64,000 nt of DNA from Streptomyces sp. CB02009 (GTDB lineage: Bacteria > Actinomycetota > Actinomycetes > Streptomycetales > Streptomycetaceae): the NCBI RefSeq assembly GCF_001905825.1, contig NZ_LIVV01000001.1:289299-353298 (forward strand). The letters are read 5' to 3'. Shown here in pieces: positions 40,944-51,699 of this stretch. Under the pieces are notes generated by a model. The model was given only the letters and a program-made list of their open reading frames with translations, was not told the DNA's origin and made no database searches. The position numbers and the translations under genes were made by a program. The first letter of the stretch is position 1. Every line of letters begins with the position of its first letter.

Positions 40944-43900
40944 TCAGCTCACCCGGATGGCGACGTCGTCCAGGACGAACGACGTCTGCAGGGACTGGTC
41001 CTCCACCGATGTGAAGGTGAGGCTGACGGTCTGGCCGGCGAAGGCCGAGAGGTCGTACGACTTCTCGACGTAGCCCGTGGCCGCGTCCAGGTTGGAGTAG
41101 GAGGCCAGTTGCGTGCCGCCCACCTTGACCGTGGCCACGTCGTAGGCGACGTTCTCGGTCTCGGCCGTGTCGATGTGGACGAAGAACGAGAGGCGGTACG
41201 AGGCGCAGCCCGAGGGGATGGACACGGACTGCGCGGCGTTCTCGGTGTAGCTGGAACCCCTTCCGCCCAGCCACGCCTTGTAGCTGCCTCCGTGCGCCGC
41301 TTGCCGTGCGTCGTTGGTGATGACGCCCGCGCTCGCGCTCCACGGGCTGGTGCCGTTCTCGAAGCCGCCGTTGACCACCAGTTGGCGCGCCGTGCAGGAG
41401 CCGCCGCCGCCCGTGACGGTCAGCGTATAGGTGGTGGTGTGGCTGACGGTGCCCGAGCCGGTGACCGTCAGGGTGTAGGTGCCGGGCGTGGTGCTCGCGC
41501 CGACCTGGACGGAGAGGGCCGAGGAGCTGCCGGACTGGACGGACGTCGGGCTGAGCGTGGCGGTCACGCCGGCCGGCGCGCCGGAGACGGAGAGCCCCAC
41601 GGTCTGGGCGGCGCCGCTCACGGTGGCGGTGTTCACCGTCGCCGAGACGGACCCGCCGGGGGCCGCGCTGCCCGCGGACGGGCTCACGCCGACGGAGAAG
41701 TCCTGCGCCGGGGCGGTGCCGCCGACGGCCTGCTTCCAGAGGGCGTAGGCGATCCCGTCGGAGCTGCGGTTCAGCACCGTCGCGTTGATGTTGCTCGTGG
41801 TGTCACAGGCGCTGTGGTAGCAGGAGTCGTAGGCGGTGTTGGCGGATCCGCCCCACTTCTGCGCCTGCGCCGACGTCTTGCGGGCGCTCGCGCCGGCCGC
41901 GTAGCCGGAGGTCGGGATGCCGCCCTGCTGGAAGGAGTAGTCGTCGCTGCGGCCCTGGCCCTCGGTGTTCTCCTCGGGCGCCAGGTTCAGCGAGGTCCAG
42001 TACGCCTTGAGGGGCGCGGCGGCGGTGGAGTTGAGGTTGTTGATGAAGTAGCCGCCGTTGGTGGAGCCGACCATGTCGAAGTTGTAGTAGGCCTTGATGG
42101 TCGCGCGCTGTGCCGCGGTGAGCCGGTTGACATAGAACGCGGAGCCGTTGAGCCCCTGCTCCTCGTCGGTCCACCAGGCGAAGCGCACGCGCTTGGTCAT
42201 CGTCGGGTTCTTCTGGGCGAGGGCGAGGGCGTTCTCCAGCAGGGCCGCGGAGCCCGAGCCGTTGTCGTTGATGCCGGGGCCCGCCGAGACGCCGTCGAGG
42301 TGAGCGCCGAACATGACGACCTGGTCGGCGGGGCCGCCCGGCCAGTCGGCGATCAGGTTGTTCGACGGGTAGGTGCAGGAGGTGCAGTTCTGCTCGGTCA
42401 CCGTGTATCCGGCGGCCTGCAGCTTGCCCTTCACATAGGCCAGCGACTGGGTGTAGCCGGCGCTGCCCGCACGGCGGTTGCCGCCGTTCTGGCCCGCGAT
42501 GGTGTTGAACTGGCTCAGGTGCGCCTGCACGTTGGCGACGTCGATGTCCGGCGGGTCGTTGCCGGGCTGGGTTCCGCCGACGTTGAGCGTGTAGTCGGTG
42601 GTGTGCGACAGCGTGGTGCCCTGGCCCTTGACGACGACCGTGGACGTGCCGGGTGCCGCGTTGGAGCCGGCCGTCAGGGTCAGCACGGAGGACTGGCCGG
42701 ACTGCACCGTCGCGGGGTTGAAGGACGCGGTCACCCCGGCGGGCAGGCCGGTGGCGGTCAGCGCCACCGACTGGGCGGTGCCGGTCGTGGTGGCGGTGCC
42801 GACGGTGGTGGTCACCGAGCCGCCCTGCTGGACCGTGCCGGACGAGGGGGTGAGCGACATCGAGAAGTCGTTGTTCTGACCGCTCGGGGTGCAGGTCGGG
42901 TCCGCCGACTGGGCGGGCACGCTGATCGCGTCCCAGGCCGCCTTCGTCTTGAGGAAGAGGCCGCAGGTCGCGTCGAGCGACTTCGCGGAACTGAGCGTCG
43001 CCGTGCGGTACTTCTTGTAGCTCATGCTGCTGGTCTTGAGCAGCATGCCACCGTAGAAGATCTTGCCGGCGGTCTGTATCCCCACGCCCGTCAGGGTGCT
43101 CTGGTTGCAGGTGCTGCTGCTGGGCTTGCCGCCGCCGGGGTTGGTGCCCTCGGACAGCAGGTAGAACCAGTGGTTCAGCGGGCCCGCTGCGGCGTGCACC
43201 TCGGTGCCGGGGATCGCCGAGCTGTAGCAGGCCGGGTCGTTGTTGACGGCCGGCGGGTTGTACATGTTGCGGATCGGGCCCCGGCCCTGGAGGTTGATGA
43301 CCTCGCCCACCGTGTAGTCGGGGACGTCGTAGGGGGCCGGCTGGTTGATGTACGCCTCGGTCAGGGCGCCGAAGATGTCACCGGTGGCCTCGCCGAGCCC
43401 GGACTCCTGGCCGCTGGTGCCGCCGGGGGTGTTGGAGTCGATGGCGTGCCCGTACTCGTGGGCCACCACGTCCACGCCGGCTATCCACTCGTTGGCGCTG
43501 TTGCGCCCGATGGTGACCGCGCTGCCGTCCCAGTAGGCGTTGAGTTCGTTCAGGCCGACCTTGGCGGGGAAGCTGCGGCCGTTGCCGTTGACGCCGTTGC
43601 GGCCCAGCCACTGGCCGAGCATGTCCCACTGCTTCTGCGCGGCGAACATCAGGTCGACGCAGCCGGTCTCCTTGCTCGTGGGGTTTCCGGTGCCCCAGGA
43701 GTCGGAGGACTTCGAGAAGACGGTGTTGGTGCTGTAGTCGGCGCAGCTCAGGCCGGTCCGGCTCGGATCGCGGAGGGAGTAGGTGGAGCCCGAGGCGGTG
43801 GTGTCGATGCCGACCGGACCGGGCCCGTTCCACTTGCTGTTGCCGGTCCCCGCCACCACGTCGTCGTAGCTGTCGACGACGGCACCGGTACGGGCGTCGA

Positions 43901-44480
43901 CGAAGACGTGCAGCTTGCTGGGGGCGCTCTTGGTACGGCCGCGCAGCACGGTCTCCCAGGCCAGCACCGGTGCGTCGTCCTTGAGGCGGACGACCAGCCG
44001 GCTGCTCTCGACCTTGTCGACCGAGGCCAGCCGCTTCCGCGAGGCCGCCTCGGCCTTCTTCGCGGTGACCGACGGCCGGGTCGCCACGTCGATGCGCGCG
44101 GAGGAGGCGGACTGGAGTGCGCGGACCTTGCCGGCGCCGTCGGCGAGGACCACAGCGTCACCGCCGACGACCGGCAGGCCGCGGTAGCTGCGCTCGTACG
44201 ACACCGAGTAGAGGTCCTTCACCCAAGGGGTGACGAGACGCCGCTCGTACTGTTCCTGGGCCGAGTTGACCAGCGTGTCGAGACCGCTGTCGACTGCCAG
44301 GTCCGCGGCCGCGACCGCGCGGGACACGGGGCTGTCCTTCTGGGGTGGTGCCGGCTGGGCCGCCGACGCCGTTCCGGCGATGGCGCCGACGAGGCTTGCG
44401 GACAGCGCCATCGCTGTTACGGCCGCCGTCCATCTGGTGGGCTGCAACGTCCACTCCGTTCGTGGGGGATCGGGTGTCAT
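40944..44480 (-). CDS. Secreted bifunctional peptidase: M4 metallopeptidase fused to M28 aminopeptidase
   Basis: 1178 residues. Order: signal peptide (cleavage near residue 41), FTP/PepSY-like propeptide (about 50-210), M4 domain with HEYGH at 341-345, Glu364 and a late His429, then an Ig-like/PKD-like domain (about 538-635). The M28 domain is at about 650-915, with ligands His727, Asp739, Glu774, Asp802 and His889 and catalytic Glu773. A second Ig-like domain (about 925-1015) and a jelly-roll domain (about 1025-1178) close the protein. All catalytic residues of both enzymes are present. ATG 44480 is given, but TTG 44447 has a GGAG site 6 bases upstream and may be the true start. Confidence 0.93.
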   Translation of the reverse strand: MTPDPPRTEWTLQPTRWTAAVTAMALSASLVGAIAGTASAAQPAPPQKDSPVSRAVAAADLAVDSGLDTLVNSAQEQYERRLVTPWVKDLYSVSYERSYRGLPVVGGDAVVLADGAGKVRALQSASSARIDVATRPSVTAKKAEAASRKRLASVDKVESSRLVVRLKDDAPVLAWETVLRGRTKSAPSKLHVFVDARTGAVVDSYDDVVAGTGNSKWNGPGPVGIDTTASGSTYSLRDPSRTGLSCADYSTNTVFSKSSDSWGTGNPTSKETGCVDLMFAAQKQWDMLGQWLGRNGVNGNGRSFPAKVGLNELNAYWDGSAVTIGRNSANEWIAGVDVVAHEYGHAIDSNTPGGTSGQESGLGEATGDIFGALTEAYINQPAPYDVPDYTVGEVINLQGRGPIRNMYNPPAVNNDPACYSSAIPGTEVHAAAGPLNHWFYLLSEGTNPGGGKPSSSTCNQSTLTGVGIQTAGKIFYGGMLLKTSSMSYKKYRTATLSSAKSLDATCGLFLKTKAAWDAISVPAQSADPTCTPSGQNNDFSMSLTPSSGTVQQGGSVTTTVGTATTTGTAQSVALTATGLPAGVTASFNPATVQSGQSSVLTLTAGSNAAPGTSTVVVKGQGTTLSHTTDYTLNVGGTQPGNDPPDIDVANVQAHLSQFNTIAGQNGGNRRAGSAGYTQSLAYVKGKLQAAGYTVTEQNCTSCTYPSNNLIADWPGGPADQVVMFGAHLDGVSAGPGINDNGSGSAALLENALALAQKNPTMTKRVRFAWWTDEEQGLNGSAFYVNRLTAAQRATIKAYYNFDMVGSTNGGYFINNLNSTAAAPLKAYWTSLNLAPEENTEGQGRSDDYSFQQGGIPTSGYAAGASARKTSAQAQKWGGSANTAYDSCYHSACDTTSNINATVLNRSSDGIAYALWKQAVGGTAPAQDFSVGVSPSAGSAAPGGSVSATVNTATVSGAAQTVGLSVSGAPAGVTATLSPTSVQSGSSSALSVQVGASTTPGTYTLTVTGSGTVSHTTTYTLTVTGGGGSCTARQLVVNGGFENGTSPWSASAGVITNDARQAAHGGSYKAWLGGRGSSYTENAAQSVSIPSGCASYRLSFFVHIDTAETENVAYDVATVKVGGTQLASYSNLDAATGYVEKSYDLSAFAGQTVSLTFTSVEDQSLQTSFVLDDVAIRVS

Positions 44481-44851
44481 CGCCGCCGAGTATGGGCGTG
44501 GACATGATGAACGGAAGTCATCCCTGCGGGCATAAGACCGGGGTTATGGCCCCGTCGGCAGCACCCCACGTGCGCCGCCGGGAAGTGGCTGGTTCGGGTC
44601 TGCGCACGCCCCGACGGCGCGCGATGCTCCGGTTGGGTTCGCGGGCTGCTGAGCCGGGCGCGTGGACGGGGCCGGGGTCTGGGCGGCCGGGATCCGGGCG
44701 GCCGGGATCTGGACGGTCGGCGGGCTGGGGCGCGGGACGCTGCGGCCCCCGCGATCCCCGGGGCGCGCCCCCCCGCGATCCCCGGGACGCGAGCGCCCAC
44801 GATCCTCGGAGCGCGTCCGCCCACGGGGGCGGGGCGCGCGGTCGGCTCGGG
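44481..44851. repeat. Non-coding gap with 15-bp and ~24-bp repeats
   Basis: The gap holds no supportable gene. GGGCGGCCGGGATC(C/T) is repeated at 44681-44695 and 44696-44710. A GCGATCCCCGGG(G/A)CGCG unit of about 24 bp occurs at 44751, 44775 and about 44800. The end near 44481 is the promoter region of the peptidase gene. Confidence 0.6.
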
Positions 44852-46474
44852 CTACCGTCCGGTGCTGCCGGCCGCCGTGGTCGGGCGGTCGGTGTCGCCG
44901 TGCCAGGTGGGCCAGCCGAGGAGACGGGGGCGTTCGGTCACCCAGGCGCGGGTGTCCGTGCCGATCTCGGCGTCGATCAGGGCCTCCAGCCGGCGGGAGT
45001 ACCGCAGGACGAGGTCCCGGTGGGCGGGGTCGGCCGCGAGGTTACGGGTTTCGGCCGGGTCTTCCCTGCGGTCGTAGAGGACGACGTCGTTGTCGGCGAA
45101 GAGCGCCTCCAGGTCCGCCGGGCGGTTGGGGTTCAGCGGGGAGAAGTACCGGCCGAAGGTGTAGCGGGCGTCGGTGTAGCCGCGGAGGAACCCGCGCTTG
45201 GTCCAGTCGGGGCGCAGGGTGCCGTCCTGGACGCGTGCCGGGGCCTCGGGGTCGGCGAACTCGAACCAGAACGAGGCGTCCAGGGTCACCAGCGACTCGA
45301 CGGCGGACAGGACTCCTTCGCGTACCGCCGATCCGTTCAGGGCCGGCATCAGCGAGTGGCCCTTGAGCGCGGGGAAGCGGGTGGCGACGTCCTCGGGAGC
45401 GATGCCCGCGCAGTCGAGCAGGGTCGGCGCGAGGTCGACCGCCGACGCGAGGGCGTCGGTCCGCGTGGCACCGGCGTTGTCGGGGTGGCAGAGGATGAAC
45501 GGGACGTGGAAGTTCTCGTCGTAGACGAGATTGCCCTTCTGCCGGAGACCGTGGGATCCGGCCATCTCCCCGTGGTCGGCGGTGAAGACGACGACCGTAC
45601 GGTCCGCCTGGCCGGAGGCCTCCAGCGCGTCGAGCACCAGCTCGACGCTGCGGTCCACGTCCCGCAGGGCGTTGAGGTAGAAGTTCAGGCCGTCGTACCA
45701 GTGCGCCTCGTCGGCGACGGGCCCGAAGACGGTGTCGAGCATCCGCGCGTACTCGGCCACGGCGGGCGCCGCGCCGGACAGGTCGTCGCGCAGGCTCTCG
45801 GGCAGCGGGAAGTCCCAACGCTTCCGGTACACCGGGATGTCGGCCGCGGCCTTGGCCACCACCGCGTGAGCGAGACCGAACGGCAGCTCGACCTGGGGGG
45901 AGCCGCCGTAGTCGAAGCTCATGATGTCGTGCGGGTTGACGAAGTTGACGGCCATGAACCAGGGCTGGTCCTCCGCCACGACCGGTGCCCTGTCGCGCAG
46001 CCAGCCCACCGCCTGGCCCGCGATCACCGGGTCGACCTTCAGCCCCGCCCAGGCTCCGCCGTCGATGTCGCCCCAGTCGTTGAACTCGCTGAATCCGTAG
46101 GGCTCCAGGGCGTCCGTCGTCGGCGCGGGGCGCTCCGGCGTGACGTAGGCGTTCGAGAGGTGCCACTTCCCCTGGTAGGTGCAGTAGTAGCCGGCCGAGC
46201 GGAGCATGGTGCCCAAGGTCCCGAGGCCCGGATCGAGCGGCCGGATGTACGGCATGTTGTCGTTGTCGTAGATCTCGGTGGCGGGCAGGTGCCGGCCGGT
46301 GTAGAGCACGGACCGGGCGGAGCTGCACATCGCGGACGCCGAGTAGAACCGGTCGAAGACCGTGCCGCGTGCGGCCAGCCGCTCCCGTGCCGGCAGGGAG
46401 AAGCCGTCGGGGCGGGGGATCGCCGCCCGCTCCTCGTCCGTGACGATCAGCAGGATGTTGGGGCGACGGGGCAT
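44852..46474 (-). CDS. Sulfatase (alkaline phosphatase superfamily)
   Basis: 540 residues. Metal ligands lie in ILLIVTDEER at the start and FTADHGEMAGSHGL further on. The site of formylglycine formation reads Cys50-Ser-Ser-Ala-Arg54 in ASAMCSSARSVLYTGRHLP. The usual motif is C/S-x-P/A-x-R, so the middle Pro is Ser here. It has no signal peptide, so it is cytoplasmic. ATG 46474 has an AAGGGA ribosome site; ATG 46480 and 46492 are alternatives. An upstream 17-bp repeat array may be regulatory. Confidence 0.88.
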   Translation of the reverse strand: MPRRPNILLIVTDEERAAIPRPDGFSLPARERLAARGTVFDRFYSASAMCSSARSVLYTGRHLPATEIYDNDNMPYIRPLDPGLGTLGTMLRSAGYYCTYQGKWHLSNAYVTPERPAPTTDALEPYGFSEFNDWGDIDGGAWAGLKVDPVIAGQAVGWLRDRAPVVAEDQPWFMAVNFVNPHDIMSFDYGGSPQVELPFGLAHAVVAKAAADIPVYRKRWDFPLPESLRDDLSGAAPAVAEYARMLDTVFGPVADEAHWYDGLNFYLNALRDVDRSVELVLDALEASGQADRTVVVFTADHGEMAGSHGLRQKGNLVYDENFHVPFILCHPDNAGATRTDALASAVDLAPTLLDCAGIAPEDVATRFPALKGHSLMPALNGSAVREGVLSAVESLVTLDASFWFEFADPEAPARVQDGTLRPDWTKRGFLRGYTDARYTFGRYFSPLNPNRPADLEALFADNDVVLYDRREDPAETRNLAADPAHRDLVLRYSRRLEALIDAEIGTDTRAWVTERPRLLGWPTWHGDTDRPTTAAGSTGR

Positions 46475-46518
46475 GGCCATTCCCTTCGACATGCTGCACC
46501 TGCGGGGGCGCCGCACCG

Positions 46519-46633
46519 TGCAGGTGCACGCGAGACGTGCACGCACCTGGTGGGTGCACGCACCTCCCACGTGTGTGCACCTCGTATGTGTACGCATCTC
46601 CTCCGTGCACGCATCTCGTACGCGCACCTCGCC
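46519..46633. repeat. 17-bp-period tandem repeat upstream of the sulfatase gene
   Basis: About 6.7 units with consensus NGTGCACGCAYCTCNNN. The CAYCT core falls at 46544, 46561, 46578, 46595 and 46612, exactly 17 bp apart, then at 46625; each unit contains a GTGCAC palindrome or a variant. It lies 45 bp upstream of the sulfatase start codons, in its promoter or leader. It is not a CRISPR array, since there are no spacers. Confidence 0.85.
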
Positions 46634-46777
46634 GAATCTAGGGCGCGCGGACCCGTGCCACGCGCGGGGAAGCCACGACGTGGATCCGGTGCATCCGTCC
46701 AGGTGACGGACATGCCGCCTATCGGACGCAGGTCCGCCCCGCGCTCAGGGGCGTGCGAGGGGCGGGTGCGGAGGTCG

Positions 46778-48145
46778 TCAGGTCCCGGCGGCCGCGCGCC
46801 GGATCGCGTCGAGCGTGCGCGCCACGTCCTCGTCGGTCGTCGACCAGTTGCTGAGCGAGATACGCATGACGCGTCGGCCGTGCCAGGTGGAGCCGCTGAT
46901 CCACGCGGTGCCGTCGGCGAGCAGCCGGTCGAGCACCCGGTCGGTGCGCCCGTCGCTGCCGAACTCGGCGCAGACCTGCGTGAACGCGACCTCGTTGAGA
47001 ACGGACGCGCCCTCGATCCCGGCGATGCCGGCGGCGAACGCGGAGGCGTGGCGGCACAGCCGCTCGACGAGGTCGGCGACGCCCGAGCGGCCCAGGGACC
47101 TGAGGGCCGCCCACACGGTGAACGCCCTGCCGCGCCGCGAGAGTTCGGGCACCTTGTCGATGGGGTCGCCGTGCTCGTGCTGGATGAGGTAGTCGCCCCG
47201 CAGGCCCATCGCCGCCCGGACCGCGGACGCGTCGCGCACGATCGCGAGTCCGCAGTCGTAGGGCACGTTCAACGTCTTGTGGGCGTCCGTCGCCCAGGAG
47301 TCCGCGTCCGCGCAGCCCGCCGTCAGGTGGGCGTGGGGCGGGGAGGCGGCCGCCCACAGCCCGAACGCGCCGTCGACATGGACCCAGGCGTCCGCCTCGC
47401 GCGCCGCGCGGATGCTCGCGGCGAAGGGATCGAAGGCGCCGGAATGGATGTCGCCGGCCTGGAGGATCACGATCGTGGGGCGCTGCCCGCCGTCCGTCAG
47501 CGCCTTCCGCAGGGCCTCGGGCTCGATCCGTCCCTGACCGTCGGCCGCCACCAGCTCGGGCCGACCGAGCCCGAGGTAGCGCGAGGCCAGGTCGATGGCC
47601 ATGTGCCGGGACTCCCCGGCGAGGACACGTACCCCCGGGCCACCCGCGAGGCCGTCGCGGGCGACGTTCCAGCCGGTGCGCCGCAGGACCGTGTCCCGCC
47701 CGGCGGCGAGGCAGGTGAAGTTCGCCATCGTCGCACCCGTGGTGAAGCCCACCGAGCTCTCCTCCGGCAGGCCGAGCAGATCGAGCAGCCAGGCGCCGGC
47801 GATCTCCTCGACCGCCGTGTACGCGGGGGAGACGGTGCGCATCACACAGTTCTGGTCCCAGGCGCTGACCAGCCAGTCGGCAGCCAGCGCGGCCGGCTCG
47901 GTGCCGCCCACCACGAACCCGTAGAAGCGGCCGCTGGGGAACGCGGTGAGCCCCGGCTCGCAGGCCGTGGCCAGCAGGTCGACGACGTCAGCGGGGGCGC
48001 CGGGCCCGGCGGGCAGCTCGGCACCGAGCGCGCTCACGACCTCGTCGACCGAGGCGTGGGCGGGAATCCGGCGGTCGGGCAGGCTCGCCAGCCACCGGAC
48101 GGCATGCTCGTACGCCTGTCGGAGCGCTGCCTCACGCGCGTCCAT
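46778..48145 (-). CDS. PLP-dependent group II decarboxylase/aminotransferase-like enzyme
   Basis: 455 residues of fold-type I PLP enzyme. TTGATMANFTCLAAGRD forms the phosphate cup, Asp258 in AWVHVDGAFG binds the pyridine nitrogen, and the Schiff-base lysine is Lys290 in WATDAHKTLNVPYDCG. It resembles aromatic-L-amino-acid or glutamate-type decarboxylases (DDC/GAD group); the substrate is not readable. The 303-bp gap upstream of the sulfatase lies downstream of it. ATG 48145. Confidence 0.9.
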   Translation of the reverse strand: MDAREAALRQAYEHAVRWLASLPDRRIPAHASVDEVVSALGAELPAGPGAPADVVDLLATACEPGLTAFPSGRFYGFVVGGTEPAALAADWLVSAWDQNCVMRTVSPAYTAVEEIAGAWLLDLLGLPEESSVGFTTGATMANFTCLAAGRDTVLRRTGWNVARDGLAGGPGVRVLAGESRHMAIDLASRYLGLGRPELVAADGQGRIEPEALRKALTDGGQRPTIVILQAGDIHSGAFDPFAASIRAAREADAWVHVDGAFGLWAAASPPHAHLTAGCADADSWATDAHKTLNVPYDCGLAIVRDASAVRAAMGLRGDYLIQHEHGDPIDKVPELSRRGRAFTVWAALRSLGRSGVADLVERLCRHASAFAAGIAGIEGASVLNEVAFTQVCAEFGSDGRTDRVLDRLLADGTAWISGSTWHGRRVMRISLSNWSTTDEDVARTLDAIRRAAAGT

Positions 48146-48234
48146 ACCTGGGACTATGCGACTGTCCCCGGCGCCCCGCAAGCGGACACCGGGGTGCCGG
48201 GGTGCCGTGGTGACGCTCTCGGTGTCGTCGTGCG

Positions 48235-49653
48235 TCAGAGGGCGCCGACGATGTCCTCGACCCTGGCCTTCGCGTCGCCGAAGAGCATCGAGGTGTTCTC
48301 CTTGAAGAAGAGCGGGTTCTGCACGCCCGCGTATCCGGAGGCCATCGAGCGCTTGAAGACGATCACCTTGCCGGCCTCCCAGACCGTGAGGACCGGCATG
48401 CCGGCGATCGGGCTGCTGGGGTCCTCGGCCCCGGCCGGGTTGACGGTGTCGTTGGCGCCGATCACGAGGACGACGTCGGTCTCGGCGAAGTCCTCGTTGA
48501 TCTCGTCCATCTCCAGGACGATGTCGTACGGCACCTTGGCCTCGGCGAGCAGCACGTTCATGTGGCCGGGCAGACGGCCGGCGACCGGGTGGATGCCGAA
48601 CCGCACGTGGACGCCCCTGGCACGCAGCTTCGAGGTGAGCTCCGCGACCGGGTACTGCGCCTGTGCCACGGCCATGCCGTAGCCGGGCGTGATGACCACC
48701 GACCGGGCGGAGCCGAGCAGCTCGGCGGCGCCCTGGGCGGTGATCTCCTGGTGCTCTCCGTAGTCGACGTCGGAGCCCGAAGGCGCCTCGATGCCGAAGC
48801 CGCCGGCGATGACGGAGAGGAACGAGCGGTTCATGGCCTTGCACATGATGTACGACAGGTAGGCACCGGAGGAGCCGACGAGCGCGCCGGTGATGATCAG
48901 CAGGTCGTTGCCGAGGAGGAAGCCGGAGGCCGCCGCGGCCCAGCCGGAGTAGCTGTTCAGCATCGAGACCACGACCGGCATGTCGCCGCCGCCGATCGAG
49001 GCCACCAGGTGCCAGCCCAGCGCCAGCGCGAGGACGGTCACGGCGATCAGCAGCCACAGCTCCGGCGTGATCACGAACCACACCGTCAGCGCGACGAACA
49101 GGCCCAGCGCACCGAGGTTCAGTACGTTCTTCCCCGGCAGCATCAGCGGCTTGGAGCTGATCTTCGCGGCGAGCTTGAGGTACGCCACGACGGAGCCGGT
49201 GAAGGTGACGGCGCCGATGAACACGCCGACGAACACCTCGGCGTGGTGGATGCCCAGGGTCCCGAGCGCGTCCAGGGCCCCGGCCTCGTGGCCGGTCGGG
49301 TCGTGCTCGACGTCGAGGAAGCCGTTCCAGCTGACCAGTACGGCGGCCAGACCGACGAAGGAGTGCAGCAGCGCGATGAGTTCGGGCATGCCGGTCATCT
49401 CGACGCCACGGGCCCGCTGGAGGCCGATCAGCGCGCCGATCAGCATCGCGAGGCCCATCAGGGCGAGGCCGGCGGTGCTGACGTCGCCGTCGATCGCGAG
49501 CACGACCGTCGCGACGAGCGCGACGCCCATGCCGAGCATGCCGAACGCGTTGCCGAGCCGGGCCGTCTCGTGCTTGGAGAGTCCTGCCAGCGCGAGGATG
49601 AACAGCAGCGCGGCAACAAGGTAGGCCGCCTGGGCAGCAAGGGTCGCAGACAT
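48235..49653 (-). CDS. pntB: NAD(P) transhydrogenase beta subunit
   Basis: 472 residues. About nine membrane helices (1-265) precede an NADP-binding domain III with [38 protein letters not shown] and [14 protein letters not shown](E)-type segments. With PntA it couples proton movement to hydride transfer between NADH and NADP+, supplying NADPH. The start is 1 base after the pntA stop, so translation is coupled. A membrane complex. Confidence 0.96.
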   Translation of the reverse strand: MSATLAAQAAYLVAALLFILALAGLSKHETARLGNAFGMLGMGVALVATVVLAIDGDVSTAGLALMGLAMLIGALIGLQRARGVEMTGMPELIALLHSFVGLAAVLVSWNGFLDVEHDPTGHEAGALDALGTLGIHHAEVFVGVFIGAVTFTGSVVAYLKLAAKISSKPLMLPGKNVLNLGALGLFVALTVWFVITPELWLLIAVTVLALALGWHLVASIGGGDMPVVVSMLNSYSGWAAAASGFLLGNDLLIITGALVGSSGAYLSYIMCKAMNRSFLSVIAGGFGIEAPSGSDVDYGEHQEITAQGAAELLGSARSVVITPGYGMAVAQAQYPVAELTSKLRARGVHVRFGIHPVAGRLPGHMNVLLAEAKVPYDIVLEMDEINEDFAETDVVLVIGANDTVNPAGAEDPSSPIAGMPVLTVWEAGKVIVFKRSMASGYAGVQNPLFFKENTSMLFGDAKARVEDIVGAL

Positions 49654-49654
49654 G

Positions 49655-51181
49655 TCAGCTCCGGTTGAACATGGCGAGCATGCGACGCGTCACCGCGAAG
49701 CCGCCGAAGACATTGATACTGGCCAGCAGGATCGCCACGGCGGAGAGCACCGTGACCGCCGTGTTCGAGTGCCCGATCTGCAGCAGCGCGCCGACGACGA
49801 TGATCCCGGAGATCGCGTTCGTCACCGACATCAGCGGCGTGTGCAGGGCGTGGTGCACATGGCCGATCACGTAGTAGCCGATCACGATCGCCAGGACGAA
49901 GGCGGTCACATGGGGCAGCAGCGCTGCGGGGGCGAACCCGGCGGCCAGGAACAGCGCCAGGGCGGCGACGGCCACGCCGCCGAACCTCCGCCTCGCCGTC
50001 ATCGGCGGCTTCTTCGGCGCCGGCTCCGGCGGCGCCGCCGCGGGTGCCGTGGCCGGGGCGGCCGAGACCTGCACCGGCGGGGGAGGCCAGGCCGACTCGC
50101 CCTTGCGTACGACGGTGATCGAGCGCTGTACCGGGTCCTCCCAGTCGAGGAGGAGCCGGGCGTCCTTGTCCGGCGTCATCAGCTTCAGCAGGTTCACCAG
50201 GTTGGTGCCGTACAACTGCGAGGCCTGCGCGGGCAGTCGGCCCGCGAGATCGGTGTACCCGATGATCGTCACGCCGTTCGCCGTGACGGTCTTCACGCCC
50301 TTCACCGTGCCCTCGACGTTGCCGCCGTTGGCGGCCGCCATGTCGACGATCACCGAACCGGGCTTCATACTCGCCACCATCTCCGCGGTGACGAGCGTCG
50401 GCGCGGGACGACCCGGGATCAGAGCGGTGGTGACGACGATGTCGGCCTCGCGGCACTGGGCGGCGTACAACTCGGCCTCGCGCGCCTTGTAGTCGTCGCC
50501 CATCTCCTTGGCGTAACCGGTCGCGGAGACCTCGGTCTCGGGCGACTCGATCGACAGGTACTCGCCACCGAGGGAACGGACCTGGTCGGCCACCTCCGGG
50601 CGCGGGTCGGTGGCGCGCACGATCGCGCCGAGCGAGCCGGCGGCGCCGATCGCCGCCAGCCCGGCGACGCCGGCTCCCGCGACGAGGACCTTCGCCGGGG
50701 GCACCTTGCCCGCCGCCGTCACCTGCCCGGTGAAGAACCGGCCGAACTCGTGCGCGGCTTCGATGACGGCCCGGTAGCCGGCGATGTTCGCCATCGACGA
50801 CAGGACGTCCATCGACTGCGCGCGGCTGATGCGCGGCACGGCGTCCATCGACAGGGCCGTGAAGGGACGCCTGCCCAGGTCCTCGACCATCGCCGGGTCG
50901 AAGGCCGGCGCGAACAGCGCGATCACCGTCGCCTCCGGCCGGATCCGGTCCAGCTGGGACGGGGCCGGGGCGTTGACCCCGAGCACCACGTCCATCGCCA
51001 CCGCGTCGCCGACGGTGGCACCGGCGGCCTCGTAGGCGCTGTCGGTGAAGCCGGCCGCGATGCCCGCGCCCGCGTCGACGACCACGCCGTATCCCAGGGT
51101 GCGGATCTGCTCGACAGTGGCGGGCGTGGCCGAGACGCGACTCTCACCTGCCCGCGCTTCCTTGAGGACTCCGACAATCAC
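49655..51181 (-). CDS. pntA: NAD(P) transhydrogenase alpha subunit
   Basis: 508 residues. The N-terminal alanine-dehydrogenase-like NAD-binding domain I ([43 protein letters not shown]) is fused to four C-terminal helices (residues about 400-495). In many actinomycetes this is split into two genes; here it is a single chain. GTG start with a GGAGAACA ribosome site. First gene of the pntAB operon. Confidence 0.96.
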   Translation of the reverse strand: MIVGVLKEARAGESRVSATPATVEQIRTLGYGVVVDAGAGIAAGFTDSAYEAAGATVGDAVAMDVVLGVNAPAPSQLDRIRPEATVIALFAPAFDPAMVEDLGRRPFTALSMDAVPRISRAQSMDVLSSMANIAGYRAVIEAAHEFGRFFTGQVTAAGKVPPAKVLVAGAGVAGLAAIGAAGSLGAIVRATDPRPEVADQVRSLGGEYLSIESPETEVSATGYAKEMGDDYKAREAELYAAQCREADIVVTTALIPGRPAPTLVTAEMVASMKPGSVIVDMAAANGGNVEGTVKGVKTVTANGVTIIGYTDLAGRLPAQASQLYGTNLVNLLKLMTPDKDARLLLDWEDPVQRSITVVRKGESAWPPPPVQVSAAPATAPAAAPPEPAPKKPPMTARRRFGGVAVAALALFLAAGFAPAALLPHVTAFVLAIVIGYYVIGHVHHALHTPLMSVTNAISGIIVVGALLQIGHSNTAVTVLSAVAILLASINVFGGFAVTRRMLAMFNRS

Positions 51182-51446
51182 GCGTGTTCTCCGTTCGCTA
51201 CCAGGCCGTCATGGGCCGTCGCGGCCCGTCTTTCATCACGACTCTTCATCGAGCTCTCGTCGTCCCTCGGAACCGGTCCGCTGTCGCCTCGATCGGAAGC
51301 GTGCCGACGGTGATCCATGCCCTACCCTGCCGCAACCGCGGCGGGCGGCGGAGCGGAATCCCCACCAGAGGGCGCCCGGCGCGGCGGCAGGGTCTGTCAG
51401 AGGCCGGTGACAGGATCGGTGGCATGAGTCATCCGACTGGAAGCCG

Positions 51447-51677
51447 GTGACCGCGCTGGTCTGGCCGTCCGCCGCCGCGGTCGCCGAGTACCCCGACAGC
51501 CTCGATCTGGACCGGGACCTCCGGGAGGCGCTGGAGGACAGGAGTCGATGGCAGGTGGCCGGCGTCGACGTGGACCCCCGGTACGCGGAGTACCCGGGCT
51601 CGTTCTCCAGCGATGAGCTGGCCGAGTCACCCGGTTGGAAGGTCGGCCCCTGCGCGCAAAGGCCCGGTCAGGAGTAG
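51447..51677 (+). pseudogene. Truncated fragment, DUF1963-like
   Basis: 76 codons starting with GTG. LVWPSAAAVAEYPDSLDLDRDLREAL and YPGSFSSDELAESPGWKVG resemble the middle of DUF1963 (YwqG) proteins, where KVG is followed by GWP and about 100 more residues. Here the match ends at KVG (about 51645) and the frame runs into unrelated codons and stops 22 bp before the tRNA-like gene's 3' end. Probably a gene cut off by an event at that tRNA end. The family call is tentative. Confidence 0.45.
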
Positions 51678-51699
51678 GTGCGCCCTGCGGGGGGGCGGA

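Noticed and set aside
40851..44507. 1218-codon plus-strand frame antisense to the peptidase fusion
   Set aside because: Composition is that of a reversed high-GC gene; the minus strand has all catalytic motifs.
46519..46633. Possible CRISPR array from the regular 17-bp repeats
   Set aside because: Units are contiguous with no spacers, and no cas genes are nearby.
44345..48682. 1445-codon plus-strand frame antisense to sulfatase and PLP decarboxylase
   Set aside because: Shadow of two real minus-strand genes, with no recognisable domain or ribosome site.
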